From an uncultured Paenibacillaceae bacterium (lineage in GTDB: Bacteria; Bacillota; Bacilli; Aneurinibacillales; Aneurinibacillaceae): a stretch of 64,000 bases of DNA. Positions within the stretch are counted from its first letter, which is position 1; every line of letters begins with the position of its first letter. Below, piece by piece: positions 26,851 to 35,140 of this stretch. The notes beneath the pieces are model-generated. The model saw only the letters and a list, made by a program, of their open reading frames with translations. It made no database searches and was not told the origin of the DNA. The translations under genes and the position numbers were made by a program. The stretch is from the NCBI GenBank assembly GCA_946478845.1, contig CAMLDI010000012.1, positions 25,051 to 89,050 on the forward strand. The letters run 5' to 3'.

Positions 26851-26894
26851 ATTCGCTATTTATTCGCTATTTATTCGCTATTTATTCGCTATTT
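26851..26894. repeat. Four perfect 11-base tandem repeats before the helicase gene
   Basis: The unit ATTCGCTATTT occurs four times without mismatch, from 26851 to 26894, ending 40 bases above the helicase start codon. The array lies where a promoter or 5' untranslated region is expected, so copy-number change could alter expression. It may also be an operator array. Confidence 0.85.
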
Positions 26895-26919
26895 AACACA
26901 GACAGTATTTTAGGCCACA

Positions 26920-27786
26920 TTAAGTATCCAAATAACCTAATTGTTCAAGTGTAACATCTATATACTTTTTCCCTATTTTGTATGATCGAATCCTTTTTTC
27001 TCCACTAGCTGGTTCGATTATTCCCTTTTCTATCCACTCAACTGCCCACATTGTAACTGTACGTGTGTGAACATTAAATTCGGCTGCTATTTCTTTTGGG
27101 GCAATGGTTCCTGAACCACTTAATAATAATCGTAATAACTTCCTTTCCCTGGGCTCAAGTGATTTTATGATAGGGTCACTGTGCTCGTGATATTGACTTT
27201 TGGCGAGATTAGCAACACGATTAAAAGCTCGCTCCATGATATTAATAAAATACTCAATCCAGGGAGCTAGATTATCTGGATTATCTCTCCCTTCATAATA
27301 TAATGGTGGCAAATTCATTTGTATATTTTTATAGTAACCTTGTAAATCAGCAACATAATACATAAACAGCAAATAAAACTCCTGGTGGTGTTGGGCCTCG
27401 ATATTCACTTTGAAGATTTCTTCTACCTGATCCTCTTACTTCTATAATAGAATGTAAACGTTTTATAAATTCTTCAGAAATGGCAACTTTCATTTTTTTG
27501 AAGTGGCCAAAAATGATAATGCTTCCCAATAATTTCTAACCTCTTGCTCAGCCTTAACTCCTTGACGATCTTTCCGTGTAAGTATGGCTTGTGAAACTTC
27601 AGCAAGATTTAATGGATTTCCCTCAATACGTGTTGAATAATGAGCCATTTTCATCTTTGCATCTTCACGTAGTTTTCTTTCAACATCAGATGATAACGGC
27701 AGCATATTAACTATTTCTTTTAATCTTTCAATGGACATTAAATTCTTCACGATTGAATGATTATATAGAAACCGAGGATTAAACAT
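26920..27786 (-). pseudogene. Fic/Doc family protein, degraded
   Basis: Three fragments in different frames belong to one Fic-family protein. The N-terminal part (from ATG at 27784-27786, after AAGGTGG) includes the inhibitory-type STRIEGNP motif and EVRNYWEAL. The middle part (RLHSIIEV, RGPTPPGVLFAVY) follows after a one-base slip at an A7 run near 27497. The C-terminal part (DLQGYYKNIQ, then a winged-helix segment with TRTVTMWAVEWIEKG) follows a second break near 27350. The catalytic core with the HPFxxGNGR motif is absent, so AMPylation activity is lost. The gene lies upstream of the PLD-helicase on the same strand. Confidence 0.8.
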
Positions 27787-27860
27787 ATAATCCACCTTTC
27801 TTAATAAATTCCTAAATATTAAAGTGGTGTTGCCTTAATCAGTATGTAAATTATACCATA

Positions 27861-27891
27861 AATAACAAACAGCCCACCCCACGGCAGGCTG
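27861..27891 (-). terminator. Terminator of the nickel permease gene
   Basis: On the minus strand CAGCCTGCC pairs with GGTGGGCTG (two wobbles) around a GTGG loop and is followed by TTTGTTATTT. Confidence 0.75.
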
Positions 27892-27975
27892 CCCCTCACC
27901 AATCTATGTAACGATATAGCCGCCCAACCTTCCCCCTTCTCGCTAGCAGCAACTATATCCCTTCACTTACCCAAA

Positions 27976-28695
27976 TCATCCAAACAAAGCCCCAAACAGT
28001 CCATCCCCAATTCCAATGCTATACATATAATAGAAACCAAATGCCACACTAACTAACCCTACCAACCGGGTTAAACCTCGATTCACTTTTGCCGAGTTGG
28101 CCGTCAACACAAAAGGCACACCGATGGCGGTCGTTGTTAATAACATCCCTAAAATCGTGCCTAACCCAAAAATCAAAATATAAATTACCGCTTCATTTAC
28201 TGTCTTCACCGTCTCCATAGTTAAGAGAACCATAGCTGCACTTCCCGCTAACCCATGGACAATCCCAATGGCCATAGATTTATAATAGGACAAATCCTTA
28301 TGGGCATGTTGATGGCTTTTTTCTTCTTTATGGGAATGAAAATGATTATGATCATACCCTTCCTGATGTTCATGAAGATGAGCATGAATTTTTTCTTTCT
28401 TAATAGAAAGAATACTGCTTATCCCAAGATAAACCAGCATAATCCCTACAGCAAATTCAAGAGACAATGCTACTGTTTCCGGAATTTGCCCTTTTACTAC
28501 AATCATAATTAACCCCACAAGCAAAAGAGTTAGAGTATGGCCAATTCCCCAGAACACCCCTGCCAGGGTGGAACGCCATAAACTTTTTGTTTGGCTGGCG
28601 ATTGTTGAAACGGCAATCATATGGTCAGGTTCAATAGCATGTTTAATCCCTAGTAAAAATGACATGGATAATACAGCGAATATAGTAACATCCAA
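27976..28695 (-). CDS. Nickel/cobalt permease, UreH/NicO-like, hydrogenase-linked
   Basis: A 239-residue membrane protein with six helices. The first helices carry HAIEPDHMIA, the H-x4-D-H signature of nickel/cobalt transporters. A cytosolic loop (about residues 105-140) is very rich in His with HAHLHEHQEGYDHNH, suited to hold or sense nickel. It is closest in pattern to UreH-type permeases. It follows a complete NiFe-hydrogenase locus with no urease gene near, so supply of nickel to HypA/HypB is the likely role; efflux cannot be excluded by sequence alone. Confidence 0.8.
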   Translation of the reverse strand: MDVTIFAVLSMSFLLGIKHAIEPDHMIAVSTIASQTKSLWRSTLAGVFWGIGHTLTLLLVGLIMIVVKGQIPETVALSLEFAVGIMLVYLGISSILSIKKEKIHAHLHEHQEGYDHNHFHSHKEEKSHQHAHKDLSYYKSMAIGIVHGLAGSAAMVLLTMETVKTVNEAVIYILIFGLGTILGMLLTTTAIGVPFVLTANSAKVNRGLTRLVGLVSVAFGFYYMYSIGIGDGLFGALFG

Positions 28696-28721
28696 TTCCT
28701 CTTCCCCCCTCTAAGATATAG

Positions 28722-28767
28722 AAAATCAGGCTAGCACCAGGTATTCATACATAACCTGGCGCCAGCC
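28722..28767 (-). terminator. Hairpin at the end of the hydrogenase operon
   Basis: GGCTAGCACCAGGT (28729-28742) pairs with ACCTGGCGCCAGCC (28754-28767) with two mismatches. The T tract on the minus strand is short (GATTTTC), so it may act as a partial terminator between the hyp genes and the nickel permease. Confidence 0.55.
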
Positions 28768-28783
28768 ATCCCTTCCTTATAAA

Positions 28784-29053
28784 TTACTCATTTATATTGA
28801 TGCTGGTAATCGTCACCGTACTTTCCAGGCTTTCTTCATAGTCTTCTAATTTGTGGCGCAGTTGGTGCAATTGTTTTTTCAATTGCAAAGATAATTCCCC
28901 TACAGATTCAAAATCAGACAGTAGTTCAACCCCGTTATTCATCAACAATAATTCCTGCCATTCAGCAACATAAGAGTTTAAGAGTTTTGCCATATCCTCC
29001 ATGAAATGAATGGACAATTGGGCCTCATTAAAATTAACTGTACCTTTGCACAT
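28784..29053 (-). CDS. Hypothetical 89-residue protein of the hydrogenase operon
   Basis: An acidic, mostly helical small protein with a leucine-rich segment of coiled-coil type (about residues 45-80). It has no metal-binding motif apart from one Cys near the N-terminus. It starts eight bases after GGGGGTG, 39 bases below hypE. I do not recognise a family. Its place at the end of the hyp cluster and before a nickel permease suggests an accessory role in hydrogenase assembly or function; this is inference from position only. Confidence 0.65.
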   Translation of the reverse strand: MCKGTVNFNEAQLSIHFMEDMAKLLNSYVAEWQELLLMNNGVELLSDFESVGELSLQLKKQLHQLRHKLEDYEESLESTVTITSININE

Positions 29054-29092
29054 TAAACAAGCACCCCCATTTAATTTAAAAAAACTGGCTAA

Positions 29093-30106
29093 CTAACAAA
29101 TCCGTGGCAATGGAGCTCCTGACAACATCCCTAATACCCGCGTTCCTCCCAGGGAGGTCTTTAGCAGTAGTTCCCCATTTCCAGCTTCCACCTTGCCAAT
29201 CCGTGCTGCCATCCAATGCCCTTCCTGTTGCAAAAATTCCATCAGTTCATCTGCTTCTTCTTCTCCCACAACAATGAGGACCTTCCCTTCGTTAGCAATA
29301 TACAAAGGATCCATCCCCATAAACTCTAGGGCTCCCCTCACTTGCTCAGACATAGGGATGGCATCTTCCTCTATAATCATTCGCACCCTGGCACTATCGG
29401 CAATTTCCTTCAACGTGGTTGCCACACCGCCCCGGGTGGGGTCACGCATGAATTTTACAGTGGAAAAATGATCAAGCATTTTTCCGATTAATAGATTAAG
29501 AGGCTGACAATCACTTAAGAGTGGTGGATCAAAGCGAATCCCTGCCCGTTCACTGAGAACAGCCACCCCATGTTCAGCAATGCCACCATTAATGACAATG
29601 ACATCCCCAACCTGAATCTCTTCATACCCTAACCGTTGTTGTTCATAAATAAATCCTACGCCGGTAGTATTGATAAACATCCCATCACATTTACCTCGTT
29701 CCACCACTTTTGTGTCTCCAGCCACAATACGAACCCCGGATTCACGGGCCGTTTTTGCCATGGACATAGCGACCTCTTTTAGAAGATCCATATCCAACCC
29801 TTCTTCCAGGATAAAACCCACCGTCAGATAACGAGGGATAGCCCCGCTCACAGCCAGATCGTTCACGGTCCCTGCTACCGCTAACTTGCCAATATCCCCC
29901 CCGGGAAAGAGCAGCGGATTTATTACAAATGAATCGGTGGTCACCGCCAGCTTAATCCCCTCAATTGGCAAAAGCGCCGCATCTGTTTCCTGATCTAAGA
30001 TGTCCTCCTGAAAAGCCATCCTAAAAATATCCTGAATCAACTGGTGGGTTAATGTTCCCCCATCTCCATGCTCTAGCAAGACCTTTTTCACATTGATCTC
30101 CCCCAC
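29093..30106 (-). CDS. hypE: Hydrogenase maturation protein HypE (carbamoyl dehydratase)
   Basis: A 337-residue member of the PurM/ThiL-like family. It begins with HGDGGTLTHQLI, includes TVNDLAVSGAIP and DPTRGGVATTLKEI, and ends with the diagnostic PRIC. The C-terminal Cys takes the carbamoyl group from HypF and converts it with ATP to thiocyanate, the source of the CN ligands of the NiFe site. The gene begins right after the hypD stop. Length is normal. Confidence 0.97.
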   Translation of the reverse strand: MGEINVKKVLLEHGDGGTLTHQLIQDIFRMAFQEDILDQETDAALLPIEGIKLAVTTDSFVINPLLFPGGDIGKLAVAGTVNDLAVSGAIPRYLTVGFILEEGLDMDLLKEVAMSMAKTARESGVRIVAGDTKVVERGKCDGMFINTTGVGFIYEQQRLGYEEIQVGDVIVINGGIAEHGVAVLSERAGIRFDPPLLSDCQPLNLLIGKMLDHFSTVKFMRDPTRGGVATTLKEIADSARVRMIIEEDAIPMSEQVRGALEFMGMDPLYIANEGKVLIVVGEEEADELMEFLQQEGHWMAARIGKVEAGNGELLLKTSLGGTRVLGMLSGAPLPRIC

Positions 30107-31228
30107 TTATACTCGAATTTCTTTTCCCCGTTCATATTTATAATAGGTAGAACATGACCCTTCTGAAGAAACCATGCAAGGCCCTACAGGCTGTTCTGGT
30201 GTACAGGCCCTGGCAAACAACTTGCATTCAAAAGGGGTTCGTTTCCCTTTTAAAATCTCTCCGCACTGGCAGCCTTTAATTTCCCGGGTAACCACCGGTT
30301 CTACCTGGGAAACTCTCGTTTTTGCATTATACATTTTATATAAAGAAGAAACTTCTAATCCGCTATCAGGAATCAACCCTAATCCCCGCCATTTCATAGA
30401 GGCTGGAGAAAATACTTCAGACACCAGCTGTTGTGCCTTTAGATTCCCTTCCTCTTTCACCACACGGGTATAGTTATTGATGACCAGCCTTTTCTCTTTA
30501 TCCATTTCTAAGGAAAGTTGATAGATAGAAGACAATAGGTCTAAGGGTTCGAATCCCCCTATCACAGAGGGAAAATTATAATTTTCCAGGAAGGACCACC
30601 CTTGTCGGCCAATGATCACCGATACATTCCCCGGCAGGATAAATCCATCTAAATTAGCCGTATCATCTCCCATAAGAGCTTCCACAGCTATCGTGGTAAT
30701 TTTATGGGAAGAATACACGGCGTAATTTTCCACTCCTTCTGCTTTTGCCCGTTGCATGCTCATGGCAATGCTGGGAGTGGTGGTTTCAAAACCCACACCT
30801 AAGAAAAGAACGATTTTATTAGGGTTTTCCTTTGCAATATCAAGGCTTTCTGAAGGTGAATATACCACTCTTACATCTGCCCCCAGAGCACGCTGCTCAT
30901 AAAGGGTGGAAGATGAGCCTGGGACTTTCATCATGTCTCCGAATGTCGTAATAATTACATTCTCGTTTTTTGCATACCCAATCATTTGATCAATATCCGA
31001 CTGATCTGTCACACAAACGGGGCAACCAGGTCCACTGGTTAAATCCACATAAGGGCTTAATACATCCCGAATGCCGCTTTTGGAAATGGCGACCGTATGG
31101 GTACCGCACACTTCCATAAAGCGAAGTTTTCGCCCAAGTTGTTCTTGCTTGGCTTGCAAGCAGGGAATCAACTTGTCTATGATCTCTTTACTCAACTTTG
31201 GATTGCGGTAGGCCTGCAAATTCATCAT
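30107..31228 (-). CDS. hypD: Hydrogenase maturation protein HypD
   Basis: A 373-residue iron-sulfur scaffold protein that, with HypC, assembles the Fe(CN)2CO unit. Conserved motifs are MEVCGTHT, GPGCPVC, GFETTTPS, and the C-terminal cysteine region with CQCGEILKG, PFECKLFARAC and GPCMVSSEG that holds the 4Fe-4S cluster. The ATG at 31226-31228 overlaps the hypC stop (ATGA) and follows AGAGGTG; the frame is open further up to 31249. Confidence 0.97.
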   Translation of the reverse strand: MMNLQAYRNPKLSKEIIDKLIPCLQAKQEQLGRKLRFMEVCGTHTVAISKSGIRDVLSPYVDLTSGPGCPVCVTDQSDIDQMIGYAKNENVIITTFGDMMKVPGSSSTLYEQRALGADVRVVYSPSESLDIAKENPNKIVLFLGVGFETTTPSIAMSMQRAKAEGVENYAVYSSHKITTIAVEALMGDDTANLDGFILPGNVSVIIGRQGWSFLENYNFPSVIGGFEPLDLLSSIYQLSLEMDKEKRLVINNYTRVVKEEGNLKAQQLVSEVFSPASMKWRGLGLIPDSGLEVSSLYKMYNAKTRVSQVEPVVTREIKGCQCGEILKGKRTPFECKLFARACTPEQPVGPCMVSSEGSCSTYYKYERGKEIRV

Positions 31229-31446
31229 AATTCCAGCACCTCTTTCCATACCGCCAGACTGGACTGAGCATTTGCCTCATCTAGAATTTGAATCCCTTCC
31301 CCGGCATGGACAAGGACATACTGGCCAATTTCTACATCATCGACTAAGCCAATACTAATCACTTTAATGCTGCCGAAATAATCCACTTCAGCCTTTCTTT
31401 CTTCCCCGAATATCTTAATCACGCGAGCGGGAACTGATAGACACAT
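31225..31446 (-). CDS. hypC: Hydrogenase maturation chaperone HypC
   Basis: A 73-residue HypC/HupF protein. It starts MCLSVPARV, with the essential N-terminal Cys right after Met, and continues with VDYFGSIKVISIGLV and YVLVHAGEGIQILDE. It carries the Fe(CN)2CO unit between HypD and the large-subunit precursor. The frame is open far upstream inside hypF, but the ATG at 31444-31446 behind GGAGGTGG is the correct start. It overlaps the end of hypF by 32 bases. Confidence 0.95.
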   Translation of the reverse strand: MCLSVPARVIKIFGEERKAEVDYFGSIKVISIGLVDDVEIGQYVLVHAGEGIQILDEANAQSSLAVWKEVLEL

Positions 31447-33799
31447 CTTTCTGCCACCTCCATAAGGCGGAAACGGCTTGCCCCAGGGCAATTCCTCCAT
31501 CTCCTGCCGGAACTTTTTCATTGGTATATACAGCGAATCCTTGCAATTCCAATTCCTTACGTGTGTGATGCAGCAGAGTAGAGTTATTCCAAACGCCACC
31601 GCTTAAAACCACGGTGTTAATTCCTGTTTTCTCCCGGGCCAATTGGGCACCAGCCACCACCATTTCACAAACCGTTACATGAAATTTCCTGGCCATGGTT
31701 TTACGATCCAATTGATTTTCTAAATCAATTAATAAACCTTTGACAAGCCCATCAATGGTTATCACTCCATCCTTGATTTGAAAAGGATAAAGTTCCACAC
31801 CATCAACATTAGAAACGTAGGCTGCTTTTTCCCCTAAGAGAATGGCTGCTTCCCCTTCATAGGAGCTTTCAAGACAAACCCCCAGCAAAGCAGATACTCC
31901 ATCAAACAATCTTCCTCCACTGGAAGCTTTTACAGTAGGCAGGGTTCCATTGAGCTGGGCCAGCACCAGAGAAAACTTTTCCTTTTGGGATGGAAATAGC
32001 CGATCCAACCATTCCAGGGTGGCCTTCTTATCTTGCAGGATTTCATAGAGCAAAGCTGTCCCCATCATCCAGGGATGGCGAATGCTGGCTTCTCCTCCTG
32101 GCAAAGGAAGAGGTTGTAAATGGCTTATCCTCTCAAAATCCACATAATCCCCTGCTAGTATTTCAAACCCCCATAGCTTTCCATCTCTGCCGTAACCTGT
32201 CCCATCTAAAATACAACCAATCACAGGTTGGTTCAGTTGATGCTCTGCCATACAGGAAACCATGTGTGCATGGTGATGGTACACAGGAAAAGCTTGAATC
32301 TCTCCCAGGCTTACCAAATCCTTGGCAAAATCAGAAACATAGTAACCAGGATGGGGATCATAAGCAATAATTTCTGGCTGTAGTTGCAGTAAGTGGCTCA
32401 TATGTTTATAGGCCTGGGTATAACCTTCCTTTCCTTCCACACAATCCACTTCCCCAATATGATGGCTCATATACGCCCGATTCTCCCGGGTTAAACACAG
32501 GGTATTTTTCATTTCCCCTCCTGCAGCAAAGACCCTTGGTAAGGTCTCTTTTTCTTCCACATTGGGTGGGGGAATTAGAATTTCTCCAGGGACATAGCCT
32601 CTTGATCGGCGGATCAGATGAAGCTTTTCATCCACCACCTGGGCTACAGAATCATCAGCCCGCATGATAATATCCCGATCATGAAGCAAAAAATAATCGG
32701 CAATCCCTTGCAAGTCCCTTAAGGCTTCTTCATTGGTGCGGGCAATAGGTTGTCCACTTTTATTGCCGCTGGTCACAATAAGAAAAGGCATGTCCTCATG
32801 AAAGAGAAAGGGATGCAAAGGTGCATAGGGAATCATCATGCCTAATCGGTTTATTCCAGGGGCAATGGCCGACGGGTTAACTCTATTTTTAATAGACTCC
32901 CCTGGTTGGATCAGGAGAATAGGTGCTTCCCTTCCGGTAAGGGCATCTCTCTCCCTGGGAGTGATATGAAAATACTGTTCAATTTTCTCGATCCCTTTCG
33001 CCATTAAAGCAAAGGGTTTACGGGGACGGTGCTTTCTTAGCCGCAACCTATGTACGGCATCTTCATTGCCTGCATCACATACAAGATGAAACCCGCCAAT
33101 TCCTTTCACTGCGAGAATTTTTCCATCCCGGAGAAAGTGATGCACCATGAAAACCCAATCATCACTTACCCTCTCCCCTGTCTCATCCACCAGACTTACT
33201 TTTGGTCCACACTGAGGACAGGCTATGGTTTGGGCATGAAAGCGGCGATTCAATGGATCCCTGTATTCCTTGCTGCATTCCTCACAGAAAGGAAAGTCCA
33301 CCATTGACGTATGATGACGATCATAGGGCAAATTGTGAGTCACTGTATAACGAGGGCCACAATGGGTACAACTGGTAAATGGATATTGATAATAACGGCT
33401 TTCTTTGTTTTCCATATCCTCTAAACAATCAGGGCAAACAGCCAAATCCGGTGGAATGGCAAAATTGCAGGCCTGTCCATCACTTTTGCTTTCCATTAGG
33501 AAAAAGCCCTGCTCCCCTGTAGGTTCCATAAGAGTTTTCTGGATGGATTCCACTTTAATGGGGCCTTTGTTTTCCTGCAGTATGCGATAGATGAAAGATT
33601 CCAGTTGTTTTTTCGGCCCTTCCCCTTCAATAATGACTTCGCCTAACTGGTTGAATACATGGCCATGAATCCCCCACTCATGGGCCAGGCGATAAATAAA
33701 AGGACGAAACCCTACACCCTGCACAATTCCTTTCACAAAAAGCCGATATCTATAAACATCTATGGTTTGTGAATCTTCTCGATTAACCAGTCTGTCCAT
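31415..33799 (-). CDS. hypF: Carbamoyltransferase HypF
   Basis: A 794-residue protein with the full HypF layout. An acylphosphatase domain (VKGIVQGVGFRPF) comes first, then two zinc fingers (CPDCLEDM with CTHCG, and CEECSKEY with CPQCG), a YrdC-like domain (KGIGGFHLVCDA) and a Kae1-like carbamoyltransferase domain with YHHHAHMVSCMAEH and LSGGVWNNS. It uses carbamoyl phosphate and ATP to carbamoylate HypE. Its start lies inside hypB (40-base overlap) behind GAGGGTG. Confidence 0.97.
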   Translation of the reverse strand: MDRLVNREDSQTIDVYRYRLFVKGIVQGVGFRPFIYRLAHEWGIHGHVFNQLGEVIIEGEGPKKQLESFIYRILQENKGPIKVESIQKTLMEPTGEQGFFLMESKSDGQACNFAIPPDLAVCPDCLEDMENKESRYYQYPFTSCTHCGPRYTVTHNLPYDRHHTSMVDFPFCEECSKEYRDPLNRRFHAQTIACPQCGPKVSLVDETGERVSDDWVFMVHHFLRDGKILAVKGIGGFHLVCDAGNEDAVHRLRLRKHRPRKPFALMAKGIEKIEQYFHITPRERDALTGREAPILLIQPGESIKNRVNPSAIAPGINRLGMMIPYAPLHPFLFHEDMPFLIVTSGNKSGQPIARTNEEALRDLQGIADYFLLHDRDIIMRADDSVAQVVDEKLHLIRRSRGYVPGEILIPPPNVEEKETLPRVFAAGGEMKNTLCLTRENRAYMSHHIGEVDCVEGKEGYTQAYKHMSHLLQLQPEIIAYDPHPGYYVSDFAKDLVSLGEIQAFPVYHHHAHMVSCMAEHQLNQPVIGCILDGTGYGRDGKLWGFEILAGDYVDFERISHLQPLPLPGGEASIRHPWMMGTALLYEILQDKKATLEWLDRLFPSQKEKFSLVLAQLNGTLPTVKASSGGRLFDGVSALLGVCLESSYEGEAAILLGEKAAYVSNVDGVELYPFQIKDGVITIDGLVKGLLIDLENQLDRKTMARKFHVTVCEMVVAGAQLAREKTGINTVVLSGGVWNNSTLLHHTRKELELQGFAVYTNEKVPAGDGGIALGQAVSALWRWQKDVSISSRSRD

Positions 33800-34416
33800 T
33801 CTTTTACACCCTCTCCGTTTCTGGCGGATATTTGAAAAATGGGGACCTGGGGATTTAATTCACGAACATCCTTTATAAATTGATCAATATTAAAAGATAA
33901 ATAAGGCAATAAATCAATTTTATTTAAAATGACAGCGTCTGCTTTTTGGAACACCACAGGATACTTCACCACTTTATCAATCCCTTCTGTTGTGCTCAGC
34001 AAGACAATGCGCAGATCTTCTCCTAAATCAAATTCAGCAGGGCAAACCAGATTGCCCACATTTTCAATTACCAGCAAATCCAGGTCTGCCAGATGAAAAT
34101 AATCCAACACCTGAGCGACCATTCTGGCATCCAAATGGCAAGAACCATGGGTATTGATTTGCACCGCATGGGCACCACAGGCTGCAATCCGTTCTGCATC
34201 AAGGGCCGTGGCTACATCCCCTTCAATAACAGCCACATTTAGCTCATCTTTAATAGAATTGAGAAACTTCTCCAGCAAGGTGGTTTTTCCTGCCCCAGGT
34301 GAACTTAATAGGTTAAGGGTCAACACCCCCTGGCTTTTAAACAACTCCCGATTTTCTTCGGCAATGGCCTGGTTCCCCTGGAGAACATGCTTTTTCACAT
34401 AAACTCGTTCTGTCAT
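33760..34416 (-). CDS. hypB: Hydrogenase nickel-insertion GTPase HypB
   Basis: A 218-residue SIMIBI GTPase with P-loop SSPGAGKTTLLEKF near residue 39, the DLLVIENVGNLVCPAEFDLGE region with a metal-binding Cys, and the NKID base-recognition motif. The N-terminus lacks both the CCGxxC motif and a poly-His stretch, so nickel storage by this protein is unlikely. It works with HypA, which in this locus is unusual. Confidence 0.95.
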   Translation of the reverse strand: MTERVYVKKHVLQGNQAIAEENRELFKSQGVLTLNLLSSPGAGKTTLLEKFLNSIKDELNVAVIEGDVATALDAERIAACGAHAVQINTHGSCHLDARMVAQVLDYFHLADLDLLVIENVGNLVCPAEFDLGEDLRIVLLSTTEGIDKVVKYPVVFQKADAVILNKIDLLPYLSFNIDQFIKDVRELNPQVPIFQISARNGEGVKEWTDWLIEKIHKP

Positions 34417-34421
34417 ATTGG

Positions 34422-34664
34422 CTACTCCCCTTCAAAATAATCGATATAAAATTCATTGCCGGAGCTTGTTTCAATTTCTAGAACGGAAGTTTCAACAAAG
34501 GGTTCTTTCTTTAATAAATCAAAAGCAAATAAAAGGGATTCTGGCATGACAGAGGTATACTCCCCAATAACTAGTTTCACTTTATGAATCCTGCTTAACT
34601 GCCTTTCTTGAGCGGTTTGGGCGACTGTTGCAATCACATCGGAAATTAAACTGACTTCATGCAT
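34422..34664 (-). CDS. hypA: HypA-like nickel chaperone lacking the zinc-binding loop
   Basis: An 80-residue HypA homologue. The nickel-binding N-terminus MHEVSLISDVI is intact and the alpha/beta part continues to VLEIE. In ordinary HypA (about 113 residues) a zinc domain with two CxxC pairs follows; here VLEIE is joined directly to the last segment SSGNEFYIDYFEGE. There is not a single Cys in the protein. The reading frame is clean, with no sign of frameshift, so the loop has been lost precisely. The gene overlaps the protease gene above by eight bases and ends five bases before hypB. Confidence 0.9.
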   Translation of the reverse strand: MHEVSLISDVIATVAQTAQERQLSRIHKVKLVIGEYTSVMPESLLFAFDLLKKEPFVETSVLEIETSSGNEFYIDYFEGE

Positions 34665-35136
34665 GAATGCGCCCTCCCAACTCTTCCATTTCCCGAATCA
34701 CCATATCTATGGCTTCAGGCACTTTCTCCTCCACAACAGAGGAAAAGGCAGTCGTCCAGGGAATAATGGAATGAGGTTCGATTCCAATGACTGTTCCAGG
34801 CACTTCTTTTCCTTCTGACCGTAAAATTTTTACCACTTCCACAATTCCTATCTCATGAAGATTCATAGGGGCTTCCCCTTCTGCTTCTATGGCAGAAATG
34901 GGGAACTTATACAAAGTGCCCGGTTCTTTGTTTAAAACCACTGTATCCACAACAATGACCGCTTTCGCCTCTTCAATAAGAGGGAGGAGGGAAAGTCCCA
35001 TAATCCCTCCATCCATCAACCTAACCTTAGGAGAAAATTGAAAGGTTTGCTGGAGCTCGGCGATGATGCGGGGACCAAACCCGTCATCGCCGTGCAACCC
35101 ATTCCCCAGGCCTATGATCAACAAATCATATGCCAT
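34657..35136 (-). CDS. hupD: Hydrogenase maturation protease
   Basis: A 159-residue endopeptidase of the HyaD/HupD/HybD family. It begins IIGLGNGLHGDDGFGPRI, in which the first acidic residue is a nickel ligand, and has MDGGIMGLSLLPLI and IGIEPHSI later in place of the usual G-x-Q-P. It removes the C-terminal peptide of the large subunit after metal insertion. It lies four bases below that subunit gene. Confidence 0.93.
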   Translation of the reverse strand: MAYDLLIIGLGNGLHGDDGFGPRIIAELQQTFQFSPKVRLMDGGIMGLSLLPLIEEAKAVIVVDTVVLNKEPGTLYKFPISAIEAEGEAPMNLHEIGIVEVVKILRSEGKEVPGTVIGIEPHSIIPWTTAFSSVVEEKVPEAIDMVIREMEELGGRIHA

Positions 35137-35140
35137 AGGT

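Noticed and set aside
26851..26894. CRISPR-like array
   Set aside because: The 11-base units are directly adjacent with no spacers; it is a plain tandem repeat.
27976..28695. Urease-linked UreH
   Set aside because: No urease genes are visible; the complete hydrogenase cluster beside it explains a need for nickel.
31447..31599. N-terminal extension of HypC
   Set aside because: The added 51 residues are hypF sequence in another frame. HypC must start MC, and GGAGGTGG precedes that ATG.
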